From: Aurelia coerulea
Lineage: Eukaryota; Cnidaria; Scyphozoa; Semaeostomeae; Ulmaridae
Length of the DNA: 64,000 bases
Direction of reading: 5' to 3'
Assembly (NCBI GenBank): GCA_039566865.1
Contig: CM076949.1
Location: 7,913,501 to 7,977,500 of the forward strand
Shown here: positions 22,535 to 33,489 of the stretch, piece after piece
Layout of the letters: every line of letters begins with the position of its first letter
Numbering within the stretch: the stretch's first letter is position 1
The notes under the pieces: model-generated
What the model saw: the letters and a program-made list of their open reading frames with translations, nothing else
The model's database searches: none
Told to the model about the DNA's origin: nothing
Translations under genes and position numbers: made by a program

Positions 22535-24264
22535 GCAGGAGTAAAATCATCATCAGTAAAATCTAGCATCAGTAAAATCTATGAAAAAATGATTTTAAAT
22601 AGACAGATTACAAACATAGATAAAGGTTTTTCTGAGGCAGCGGCTGGTGGAAGGAAAGGTAGATCAACACTTGACCACTTATTTGTTAGCCAGGCTATCA
22701 TTGATTATTACAAATATATAAGATGTAATATAAAATTCATGTTTCTTGACTTGGAGAAAGCGTTTGATAAACTACATTTAAAATCGTGTCTGATAGACCT
22801 ATACAGAAGTGGAGTAAAAGGAAAATGTTTGAAAAGCATATATGAACTTAACAAAGAAAGCTCCATAAGAATTGATTCCCCAAATGGAACAACAACAGAG
22901 ATAGGAATAGGGGAAAACCTAAAACAGGGTACAATTCTAGCAGCACCCATATGTGCCAACCACATTGATAAAGGAGTAAAACCAATATATGATCAAAATT
23001 TAGGAATAAGGTACGGAAATATCTTGATACCCCCGTTACTTTACCAAGATGATATCATGCTTGCTTCAATTTCAACAAACAAAATGCAAGAAATGTTAAA
23101 TATTCTTGAAATATACCAGAAACAAAACTTACTTAATTTTAACATGGATAAAAGTGAATGTTTGACAATGAAATTCAATAAGCTCAAAAGAGGTAACCAA
23201 TCAAATGAACTGAAATTAAACAACTGCACAGTAAAGGAGGTAGAAAGCTACAAATATCTTGGGGACATGAAAAATAATAAGGGAACATTAGATGATAACA
23301 TTTCAAACAAAAAGAAAGCTGCAATGGGTATAATTAATGAAATAAAATTTTTGGTTGATCAACCAACTTTCAAAAAACAAAAAATGGAGATCAGTATAAA
23401 ACTTATTGAGTCTATACTAATTCCCAAAATACTATATGGATGTGAAACATGGACAAATGTGTCAAAACAACAATTAAAAATACTAGAGAAAATACAAAAA
23501 GATGCAGTAACAAAAACTAATTCCATTCCAAGTACAACACCATATGAAGGTATAACATATGAATGTGGTCTTATGCCAATTACTTACAGGATAAAAATGA
23601 AAAGACTTGTATACCTTAGAAAGTTGATAAAAATGAAAGACAGTCGACTAACGAAAAAGGTTTATGAGGAGCAAAAACGTCTAAATCTAGATAAATGCTG
23701 GGACTCAGAAACAAAAAATGATTTAAAAGAGCTAAAAATAGATATCTCAGAGGAACAAATAGGCAAGCTGACAAGCAAAGAATGGAAAAATATGATAGTA
23801 AATAGAATAACTTCGATAATACAAAAAGATATGAAGGAATGTAACAAAACAAAATTAAGATTACTAAAAAACAATTGCTTTGGGAAAAAAGAATACATTA
23901 ATCATAAACATGCAGCAAACCTATTGTCTTTGAAACTAAACATGACTGACTTAAAAGCTAACTATAAGGGAAAACATGAAAATGCCTTATGCAGAAGGTG
24001 TGGAGCTCAAGAAGAAACCATTGAACACTTATTTCAGTGCCAAAATTTTAAAGAAAGATCTTTGAACACAAATGATTTACTGAAAAGTGACCCAACAAAA
24101 CTCGGAAAGATTTTTAAAATGGTTGAGATGTTTTTATCATAAATAGGAAAAAGAAAAACACCCAAAAAAAAAAAACCTGTGTTACTGGTGCAATACCCAT
24201 GTTTTGTAGCTTGTAACTGCTCCGGAATGGAGAATTGGTTGCCATTATTATTATTATTATTATT
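22535..24264 (+). mobile_element. Non-LTR retrotransposon (LINE), 5'-truncated, long open reverse transcriptase
   Basis: An open frame from 22,475 to 24,142 holds a reverse transcriptase. Its first about 20-25 codons (proline run over a poly-C tract) are probably flanking sequence. Visible features in order: RKGRSTLDHLF in the fingers, motif A FLDLEKAFDK, motif B region ENLKQGTILAAPICANH, catalytic motif C YQDD followed by IMLAS, thumb, a long Lys/Asn-rich stretch, and a C-terminal CRRCGAQEETIEHLFQC zinc-knuckle-like motif (CCHC). The 3' UTR has A-rich runs and ends in (ATT)n at about 24,244-24,264, the usual tail of CR1/L2-type LINEs. No endonuclease domain remains, so this copy cannot move alone. 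YQDD instead of YADD and the AT-rich codon use stand out. Clade not assigned. Confidence 0.85.
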
Positions 24265-24365
24265 AGGAGGCAGGCTTTAAAATCGAAAGCGGCATTTATC
24301 GCCACGGTATGCATCTGACAGCATTAAAAGACTTCGTAAATCAAGATTTAATATAGCGCTTGGAT

Positions 24366-24560
24366 GATCGATCTGGATTTTTAATCACTTTTTCTCTTCC
24401 TGCATCCAAGAAAAGAATGAGGTCTGTTTTTGTTTGACAAGCAAAAGACGAACTAAACTTCCACCTAACAGACGAAAAATGTGTTTAATGTATTTCCAAG
24501 ACCGACTGTTATGTGCTTCTATTAGAAATCATTAATTAATAATGCCTTCCTTTTCGCTGA
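24366..24560 (+). repeat. Dispersed repeat, copy 2
   Basis: Second copy of the 14,680-14,880 repeat, about 100 bp beyond the LINE tail. Confidence 0.6.
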
Positions 24561-24843
24561 TTGTTGATTTTATGATCTTATTGATGGAAAGAGTTTACTC
24601 TGGTTGTTTCCCAAGATTTTAATAGCAAGATTTATTCGCCGCTTTTATGAAAAACTAATATTTACTACTTCCTATGCCTTATTGAATTTATTGCAAAATT
24701 GCTTACCCTACTTTTGGTTGTACCTGAAATCCCAAAAGATGCACTTCCTCCGTTTGAAAAATCGCAAAACTCGACAATCAAACCTGTGACAAATTTTTCT
24801 ATTTGATTTCTTTTGCTACTATGATCCAAACATACATTTGAAC

Positions 24844-25090
24844 CATGGGCGATAGGACACACCAAGTGTGTGAAAGTCTTTGGTAGCGAGCCACCTTAAC
24901 GTTTCATGGGTAGCCACCTTAACCAATTGTTTTTTGTGTGTTTTTACCTATTCTCACTTGGTAGTGAGCCACCTTATCACTGCTTCGTCATTTTGAAATT
25001 TTCGGTAGTGAGCCACCTTAGGTGCAGATCCACCTTAACAGTAAAACCTCCTAGGAAAACTTTAACACACTTGGTGTCCTATCGCCCATG
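24844..25090. mobile_element. 247-bp MITE, 7-bp target duplication, reiterated GCCACCTTA
   Basis: TIRs CATGGGCGATAGGACAC and its complement are flanked by tttgaac on both sides (24,837-24,843 and 25,091-25,097). Inside, GTAGCGAGCCACCTTA, TAGCCACCTTAA, TAGTGAGCCACCTTA (twice) and ATCCACCTTAA form a loose array. No coding sequence. Confidence 0.8.
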
Positions 25091-25160
25091 TTTGAACATG
25101 ACAAAAGGTTTATTTTCAGTATTTAAAGAGTATGAAGAACAGTTTCCGTCAGGTGACTGA

Positions 25161-25540
25161 GACCCCGTTTACACTATGCAGGTACGAAATGAATACGGCA
25201 TGAAACTGTGCCGTATTGGCCTCCCGTTTACACTATGCCGGCACAGTTTTCACTTGAATACGGCACGAAATGAATACGGCATGCTAACTGGCTTCGTCGC
25301 TCTACCGGCATAGTGTCAACGGCGAATACGGCATCATTCCATGTCGGATTCACATCGAGGCGATAATCTGGCAAATGAGAGCATGCGTCTTGAAAAATCC
25401 TCCCTCTGCGCATGGTCAAAACCTATCGTATTCATTTCGTGCCGGTATAGTGTAAACGGCGATTCCGTTTTGACAGAAAAACGAATACAGCACAGTTTCA
25501 TGCCGTATTCATTTTGTACCGGCATAGTGTAAACGGGGTC
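25161..25540. mobile_element. PIF/Harbinger-like MITE, TIR GACCCCGTTTACACTATGC
   Basis: 380 bp, perfect outer TIRs, 3-bp duplication tga on both sides. The interior is built from inverted and direct copies of a motif like GGTACGAAATGAATACGGCA, so the whole can fold on itself at several levels. Confidence 0.8.
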
Positions 25541-25981
25541 TGAAGTTCAGCTCGGTCGAGTGAGGTCAAAATCCGGATGGGTGACCTCGGAGGCTTGACC
25601 TCGCAACTCACTTCGCCGTCCCTCGAAAGGGACGTTAACCTAGGGGTCCCATGCCTGGATGTGACATGCCCAGTGGGCTTAAAATTAGCTTTAAGTAGCT
25701 AGAAATGCTTCCTGCTTGCTCAAAATAGATTAATGAAAAGAAGTAGGCTTGAATTAGTTTTTATTCAATAGATACTTACTTGTATGCCTTATGAGATGAG
25801 AGTCCCAAAACTTCCCCCACTTTAAACAAATTACCGAACCTCGATCATCACTATCATTATATCGTTATTAAATTTTTGCATATTAAGCTTATAGTTTGGT
25901 CGCAAAAATCACAAGAAAATGCAAATGAAAGATCTAAAAAAAGGAAATGCCACTAAGGCAAGATTTACGACGTTGCTTAAA

Positions 25982-28145
25982 GGGTAGCTCTGCTTTCCAC
26001 TGTAGTGCAAAGCGAGATGCCGTTTCGCAAAGCCACTCTCCTCAGAAAACAGTTAATTTCACCAATATTATTCGGCCTATCGAAAAGCGGTAAAAAGGAT
26101 GTTGTTCTGTATAGCCAGGGCAACCGAAAGATATATAAATCGCAATGTTTCCGTCAATGCTTGCTGCCAAAACCCTAGTCAAAATCTTTTTGGTGAATTC
26201 AGAAAAGTATATTTATTTCCAAAAACTACTGGAAAAACGTCCGGTCTTTTTTCGCTTCATCTTTAGCTAGAGTAGCGTCGCCCATTATGGCCAGTCGCCC
26301 ATTATGGCCGGCTAGCAAGATAAATTTCAGGGGACTGACGACAAGTAATAAAATTGCAATTGCGCAAAAAATCTTCGCTGACATCTGTTTTATCGTGATT
26401 TGACCTCTACTAAAGTTTCAGTTCATTTGCATTGAAACCCGACGAGATGGTTTGTGCATATCTCTTATTGATTCTTTCAAGTATTGCAAATTTCATGATT
26501 CTATTTACATTCCTTCCTTCCTTTTCGTTCGCTTGGCACCTTGCAGTTTGAAATTTTTGAAATATGTTTTGAATTTTCAGAAGTCCTGTCTCTAGAGAGG
26601 AAATCTACAATGAAACCAAAGCAAAGTGACTTCTGATTGAGATTTAAGGTTATGAAGTCTCAGTGCTGCTAATGGCTATTTTCGTCGCCCATTATGCCCA
26701 TCAGTTTACCAGAGAAGTTTCCAATCGCTTCAAAATATTAAAATGCAACATTTATTATAAAAAAACACCAATTTGGGTTAAAATCTTACTTACTGACTTG
26801 GAAAATCATCGAAACCCAAAAAACGTAGCATTATATTAAGTCTATTTTCATTTTAGAAACTATGCCAAAACTCATCCATCCATGCACAAGAGATAAGGCA
26901 GGATTTAGAACAACTCGAAGCATGTATTTCAATTGCCAAAAACTTGAAGTTTAGGTTAATTCTTATTGATATTTTTGGGTTTAAAGTACCAAATGTTAAA
27001 CAAAGAACAGTAACTAAAGCAGTTTTTCTTATTAAAACTTTTTACCGGAGAGTAGTGTTTATTGTTTCTCCTGCGGCCATAATGGGCGACGCTAGAAGAA
27101 AACGACGTTTTTACCCCCTTCTTTAAAATCTTCTAAAATCAGTATAAAGAGTTTACGTAAAAAATCAATACTCTGTGATCTTTTTCTCCATTAGTTGGTG
27201 ATATAATCTGGCTATTTAGGTTTTTCATTAATTGCTCTTTTTGGATCTAACTCTGAACTTCGCGATGACATGGGCATAATGGGCGACACCACTCTAGGTA
27301 GTTGATCTACAGCTTTTCCAAATCTGATTGAAAAAGATAGGCTAGATTTCCTTCAGTCGACTTTTATGTTTCTGTTTACTTTTCGACAGCGAAAGGGAGA
27401 AAACTTGGTCAACAGATGACCATGCTATGAAGCACGCTTGCAAAAGCTCAGGCTTGAAATAACTTTGAGAAATGTTTCCATTGGCAAACAAATGAACGTC
27501 ATCTGTTGGGAATACCATACCCAAGTCTCAAAAGACATCCTTAGTGCGTTTGTAAAAGTATCATTTGCATCTATTGATTAAAAGTTACTGACTTTTATCA
27601 GTAACTTCACAAAACCATGATTTGGGTGACTTTCGAGACTTTCATGTGCATTCACAAAATATCAATTTCTTTAAGAGCATAATGAGCATAGGTCTAAAAT
27701 CAAATTCTTTACACAAGCGTTCAACTCCTTCATGGGCGAATCTGTTGACCAACACTTTCCCTCTTCGATGTCGAAAAGTAAACAGAAATATAAAATTCGA
27801 TTGCAGGAAATCTAGCCTATCTTTTCAATCAGATTTGGCAAAGTTGTAGTTCAACTACCTAGCTAAAGATGGAGCAAAAAAATCGGATATTTTTCAAGTA
27901 GTTTTGGAAATAAATCCACTTTTCAGAAATCAACAAAAAGATTTGAACTAGGATTTGCGAAGCCAGCATTGACGGAAACATTGCGATTTGTACATCTTTC
28001 GATTGCCCCTGCTATAAAGAACAACATCCTTTTTACTGATTTTTGATAGGCCGAATAATATTGAAGAAATTAATTGTTTTCTGAGGAGAGAGGTTTTGCG
28101 AAACGGAATCTCGATGTGCACCAGAGCAGAAAGCAGGGTATTGCT
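25982..28145. mobile_element. Large inverted-repeat element B, interrupted by element A
   Basis: Left arm (ctctgctttccactgtagtg... ggatgttgttctgtatag) and right arm (27,960-28,145, inverted) match. Inner arms aaatctagcctatctttt and complement sit near 27,340 and 27,815. It has solo or short relatives at 37,165-37,520 and 62,180-62,650. A 1,025-bp element of another family sits in the left arm. Confidence 0.65.
26270..27294. mobile_element. TA-inserting element A, copy 1 (end GAGTAGCGTCGCCC)
   Basis: Begins GAGTAGCGTCGCCCATTATG and ends CATAATGGGCGACACCACTC, flanked by TA on both sides. The uninterrupted host sequence tttagcta(g)gtagttg is present at 27,858-27,872 (inverted) and 37,446-37,462, proving TA target choice. 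The left tip carries two copies of a GTCGCCCATTATGGCC unit. It holds small ORFs, no recognised transposase. Inverted relative of 45,556-46,566. Confidence 0.85.
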
Positions 28146-28285
28146 AAGAATAAGGTTCTTCATCCTACCATTTCGTACCCATTCAGTAATGAAAATAAAT
28201 TTATCATCTTTAAATATGCATTTGAATCGTTGCCAAAAGAGATCAAAAAGAAAATTTTGTGATAGGCTTGATAATCGAATTCGGA

Positions 28286-28712
28286 GACGACCTCAATTAA
28301 CAGCCTCGTTTTGGATATTCTTCAAAATTATTTCATATGAAATTCTAGAGGACAGATTCGGATTCAGCACCCAGACTTTAGTTTAACTACAAGTTTTCAT
28401 GCTGCTGGTCGTCATAATGTTAATTTTATGACGATTTGAAGTTTGAAAATCTATCAGGGATTTGACCGTGAAAAATGACTCGGGGTGTAAAGTTTCACCC
28501 CGAACGATTCTCACTGTCAATTCCCTTTTAAATTTAAGCTTTACACCGTCATAAAATCAACATCACCAGCACCAGCAGTTTAGAAACATCCAACGAGACT
28601 AAAGTTTGAGTGCTAAATCCGAATCTGGGCTTGAAAATTTCATATGAAGAACAAGAACAGATTTTAACGAATTGCCAAAATGAGGCTGCTTAATTGAAGT
28701 GGTGTATTAAAG
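28286..28712. mobile_element. Fold-back MITE next to the B-domain exon
   Basis: Left arm (28,286-28,440: cctcaattaacagcctcgtt ... cataatgttaattttatgac) returns inverted at 28,550-28,712. It ends about 20 bp from the donor of HIRA e14. Confidence 0.65.
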
Positions 28713-28731
28713 ATATCCACAAAATGCAAAC

Positions 28732-28820
28732 CTTATATCCAAAGGAGGTGCTATCAATAATGGTGTTATTCTTCTTCTACCATCTTTAGTTCTGGTTTCT
28801 TTTTGTTGCTTTAGCACCAT
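28732..28820 (-). CDS. HIRA: HIRA exon e14: B domain (ASF1-binding)
   Basis: Encodes MVLKQQKETRTKDGRRRITP followed by LLIAPPLDI. TRT-DGRRRITPL is the core of the HIRA B domain, the short motif that docks on the histone chaperone ASF1. Acceptor CTTCTATTTTAG, donor AAG/GTTTGC; phase 0 in, phase 2 out, as its neighbours require. The exon is stranded between introns of 9.5 kb (upstream) and 16.6 kb (downstream), and a fold-back repeat ends a few tens of bases from its donor. Confidence 0.96.
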
Positions 28821-28955
28821 CTAAAATAGAAGAGTACAGTACAATGAAGGTTGGGAGAAAAACTTGCATATTTTGAAAGATTTTAGTTAATGATCTAGAA
28901 TAATTTCGCCAACAGACCTTTTAGCTGTTCTAAACATTTCTATACGAAAGGCTCA

Positions 28956-29281
28956 GGCCCCGTTCACACTGCTCCGTTTTTGTACAAAAACGGAGAGAAA
29001 AACCTCCGTTTTGGGGAAAGTGTTCACACTAATCCGCACAAAACGCCACAAAAACGGAGGTTTTTGAAAACGCACTTGATCAGTGTGCACGCACAAAAAC
29101 GGAGGTTTTTGAAAACGCTCCAATATGCAACAATGAGTTTCACAAAAACAGATCAATGTGAAGGGACAAAAACGGATGTTTTTCCCTCCGTTTTTATACA
29201 AAAACGGAGCAATGTGAACGGGTAGCTTGGATCCCACGAAAACGGATACTAACAAAAACGGAGCATTGTGTGAACGGGGCC
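28956..29281. mobile_element. PIF/Harbinger-like MITE, TIR GGCCCCGTTCACACT
   Basis: 326 bp with duplicated tca on both sides. The interior is almost entirely direct and inverted copies of AAAAACGGAG. Same terminal design as 25,161-25,540. Confidence 0.8.
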
Positions 29282-29299
29282 TCAATTTATTCGCGTTAG

Positions 29300-30235
29300 A
29301 GCTTCTTTTCCTGTTGTGCACATTCGAAAATTCTACAAAAGGTATCAAAAGATGATCTGGTTCAGATTTTTTATAGAATAGCTAAAAGGTCCATTACCGC
29401 CAATCACCTATTACCGAAACATTTCCCTTCTTTTTCTGAAAAGGCATGGGCACCAAAGAAAACGTAAAAAGTGCACAAAAATACGAGATGACCCAAAGTG
29501 AAACTTTTTGAAAAATCCTCAGAATTTGATCATGTTACCGATTCTTAGATTTTCTTTTTGTGAAATTGTTGGAAGGACCGATAAATTTGATAGACGATCG
29601 TTATTTCATTCTTTTGGGAGAGATGACGAAACAGCAGCATGAAAAAAGGTCTTCAGCGATAGAATTTTACACAACACATCGCATTTTTAGACAAAGACCT
29701 AATTCTTGCCACTCCATGTGAACTTTCGAGTTTTTATATGACAAAACAGCTTTTAAGTCATAAAATTCAAACTGCTACTCGTTTTCTGTGATCTCGAAGT
29801 ATGCTTCAAAACCAGGTAGTGTGTAAAAGTAGAAATTCCCACAGATTCCAAGTAATTTCAAGACCTTGCTATATTTCTGACACTAGTTTGGTCGTTTACA
29901 TGAATGCATAAAATGGAAATTTTTTAGGTCAGCACTATGTGCAAATTTTGATGAATTTCACAAAGTTTTATTTTTTTCGGTCAGCCAGTACTTTGCTGAT
30001 CCCATTATCTTCAATTTGTAAACTTTTTGTCGTTACCTTGTTATCATTAGGTAAAATATGGCACTTTTTGCTCGACCTACATGCTATCTGTATAAAAGAT
30101 TTGCAAGTAAGTTTTGATAACAGCACGACTTCAGTTTGCTGCAGGCTAATCTTTTCTCAATTCTATCTTGTTAGTGAAGCGTGAAACCGTTTTCCATAGC
30201 ATACCTTTTCCTTTTCGCCTCTAACTCCTCCACAA
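29300..30235. other. HIRA intron e13-e14, little recognised
   Basis: Only a stretch near 29,800-29,930 resembles the mariner-like fragment at 15,870. The rest is plain AT-rich DNA. Confidence 0.4.
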
Positions 30236-31218
30236 TAGAGCATAGGAATCATTCGTCGTACATAGCCGATTGCTCGTGGCCCATGGTCGAAACCGCCAAA
30301 GCCTCATTTTCACGGACCAATCAGACGGCTAAAAAGCGAGGGAGACAAAAGAAACCCGTGAAGATTTTCCTAAATTTTACCTACCTTCATAAAATGCAAC
30401 CAGGACAAAAAATTGCTTGAGATTTCCCGAATTTTATTAAAGCTATCTACTCTCCAGATGTTTGGGAGTAAAAGTTTGGATGCCGGTTAAAATATCTCCA
30501 GGATTGGTGGAGTTATGGCCACAAACAAACCGACAAGGCACTGAACCTTGAACGATAGAGATTCTGGCCGGGAAACAATAGTAATAACAATAGTGATTGT
30601 TGTAAGAACGACCCGAAAACGCCACAATCTGTGTTTTCAATTGTTCTTGCTATTGTCTTTCGCTAAATTTTCTTTTATTGAAGATTCAATGCCCCTACGG
30701 TTTCTATGTGAATTGAAAAAGTCTATAAAGGCTTGTTCGCGCATTTCAAGTCATGTGGCAATACTCTAGGGAAGTTTCTGTATTGTACTACTTTTTACAT
30801 TCATGGCAAAAGTTTGCTCGTTGCGAAATAACTTATAAAATTCAAAGGAGGTTTTATCAAGAGGCTTTATCACCTGACTTGAAGTGGCGTAAACAGGTCT
30901 CGACAAGCCTTCGCCGATTTTGTCTATTGGAGAGGCAATAACTCCGCCAATCCTGAAGATATTTTAACCGGCATCCAAACTTGTACTCCCAAACATCTGG
31001 AGAGTAGATAGCTTTAATAAAATTCGGGAAATCTCAAGCAGTTTTTTGTCCTGGTTGCGTTTTATGAAGGTGGGTAAAATTTAGGAAAATCTTCACGGGT
31101 TTCTTTTGTCTCCTTCACTTTTTAGCTGTCTGATTGGTCCGTGAAAATGAGGCTTTGGCGGTTTCGACCATGGGCCACGAGCAATCGGCTATGTACGACG
31201 AATGATTCCTATGCTCTA
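30236..31218. mobile_element. Fold-back transposon with two 281-bp arms
   Basis: Arms 30,236-30,516 and 30,938-31,218 are inverted complements of each other over their full length with scattered mismatches, ends TAGAGCATAGGAATCATTCG. Flanks show a 3-bp caa on both sides. The 421-bp centre contains no recognised gene. Confidence 0.85.
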
Positions 31219-31539
31219 CAATAGTAAAGTCTGCGCGCAGGCTAGTTTCAAGGGGCCCTCCCATAAAATGAGACTGAACGTGATTGACAAAATAATGACT
31301 GAAACTTTACTTAAAAGTCAATTTGCAAAACTACCCCTAGAATTAGACTAGCTACACTAGTCCCTCAATTTCGCTGTTGTTGTTGTTGCTGATGGCCAGC
31401 TCAATGTGGGACTAGTTGCCAGAGAGTGTCTCAAATCGGAATTTTCAGAACGAAAAACCGGCTTGTAATCTGATTGGAGCATTTCACCTAAAACAATGGT
31501 AAATTGCTTTGTAGCCAATCAACATTTCTTCTCTTTACT

Positions 31540-31870
31540 TATTTTTACTGGAAAACCTCCCTTTGAAGGTGAGGCCTGTTTGGTCTGAGTTTTTCAAGAG
31601 GAAGCAATGGCGACCGGCGCTCTCATCGCAGCTTGATCGACCAGAAGCAAATGAAGCTGAAGGAATTTAGCCAGCCATTTGGCATGATAAAGTGAGCAAT
31701 GGGAAGAGATATTTGTTTGTGCTCTAACAGGAGATTGCAATATACAATGCTGTTGCAATAATTGAGAGGCATTTTCAAGACGGCAGCAGTGAATGTCAGT
31801 CTTGTCAGTTGAGTTGTCAGTGCAGTGTAGGCTTGATCTAAAAGTTCAGGTAAGTGATTTTTTCGTTTAC
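31540..31870 (+). promoter_or_regulatory. Possible transcription start region, plus strand
   Basis: A purine-rich stretch with gaggaagcaatggcgaccgg and, further on, a good donor (TTCAG/GTAAGTG at about 31,850). This could be a promoter and non-coding first exon of something, or a repeat. No ORF follows. Confidence 0.2.
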
Positions 31871-33480
31871 ATTTGGCTCGTGTATTTCAATTTCTAATAT
31901 TATCTATTTACTTGGCAATGTTGTGCTGTTGTACTTTATAACATTAACACTTAACAGTTGTTTTGGTTTGAATGCATTTGATTTGCCATATAAAACAATT
32001 TAGTAATCTTTCTTTCTGAGGGTTAAATTTCTTGACTCTATCTATGTCAAAGAGATGGATTTAAGTCAGTTTTGCAGGCTTCAGCAGGCCTTGACTTCTA
32101 ATCTTCTAATATCTTAGTAAAAATTTTGTATGGTGTTTTGTGATCATGACCAAAAATCCCCAGGTACCTTTACTATGGCAGAACCCCCCCCCCCCCCATG
32201 GTTGGATCACATACAGAAAGGAAATGGTGATACTTTTTTGCTTATGATTTAACAAGTACTTGTTACTTCATCACCTTGATGTTGATGTTTTTAATCCATA
32301 GGGGTTAGTGTTCATTTAGATGGCATTTATCTTGGAGAGAGAGATTGTCTATCTGATGCAGCAAATCACTTAGAGCAAATATAAAGAACAGTTCCCTTGA
32401 AAATTCCTTGTACTTCAGATACCAATTAACTATGATTGCTAATGATAATGTATATTGATGATGTAATATCTAATCTTGTCAAACCTTTGATTCTTTTATC
32501 TTTTGTCAATCTGAACTCCTCTAAAATTTCAAATTTGTGTTCACTGTCCATGCTCAATTTTGTCAGAGTCATAAACTGTCTGCAATTCTTTCAAATTCAC
32601 ATGAATAAAACTTGGTATCGATGTGTTGTTTTCTAGAGAAATCTTTGAACCAAAATATTAATTCCATGGTCCACGTTTTACGCATGTAGCGCTAATGAAA
32701 ACGAGGCTATCAAGTCAGTCCGATTTCAGACACTGTTAGGCAACAAGTCTCTGTATTAGCGACAAATCAGTTCTTATGAGCATACAGAGATTGTGTAGCC
32801 AGTCTACCCTAGAATGTTCTAGATTACGAATTCACGCGATTACGTAAGTTCTGCATGAATACGAGGCTACATGTTGTCATTAGGTCTAAAATGGCGACGA
32901 ACGAATGATTCTGTGGCTGACTACAATAAATTCACTTCCAGAAAGTTCTACATGTTTCTAGAAATTCTACACCTTGGTATGCGTAAGTAATATTCAATGC
33001 TAAAGTAAACTGACCCAGAACATGCTCAATACTAAAATCCTATTCTGAATACAATGTTCTGATATTTAGGCTGTTACATAACCCTTTCACTTTGTATGAA
33101 AAAGATTTTCGGGCACTTGATATTTTCTTGATTGAAAGCCTGAGATTTTTTTCATTCATATAACATCTTACAATGACATCTTACTTTCTACTATACTTTT
33201 TTAATCACTATTCAACACTACAGGGACGATACCATGGGGAGCGAAAGACAATGACTACCCCATGGCCAATACATAAAGACACGCAACGTGAAACAACGTG
33301 CAACTAAACTAATGGATACTGTACTAGATTCTGTCTGACATTAGATGTCAGGTCAGGATTGCAATGAGTTTAATGATCTCACGAACGGAACTCGTTCTTG
33401 CAGGTTTTAGTAAATAAAATACCTGACATCAGATGTGAAACAGAATTTGAAAGAAAAAGAACATTTACGTGAAGGGACTT
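31870..33480. other. HIRA intron, mostly unrecognised
   Basis: Holds a C-tipped MITE end at 32,162-32,200 (same as 13,740-13,773) and a short inverted pair around 33,330-33,440 (tgacattagatgtcagg / cctgacatcagatg). Nothing else identified. Confidence 0.4.
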
Positions 33481-33489
33481 GGAAGTTGC

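Noticed and set aside
28953..29348. 131-codon minus ORF (repeated KRSSVNGA-type translation)
   Set aside because: It is a translation of the AAAAACGGAG subrepeats of the Harbinger-like MITE.
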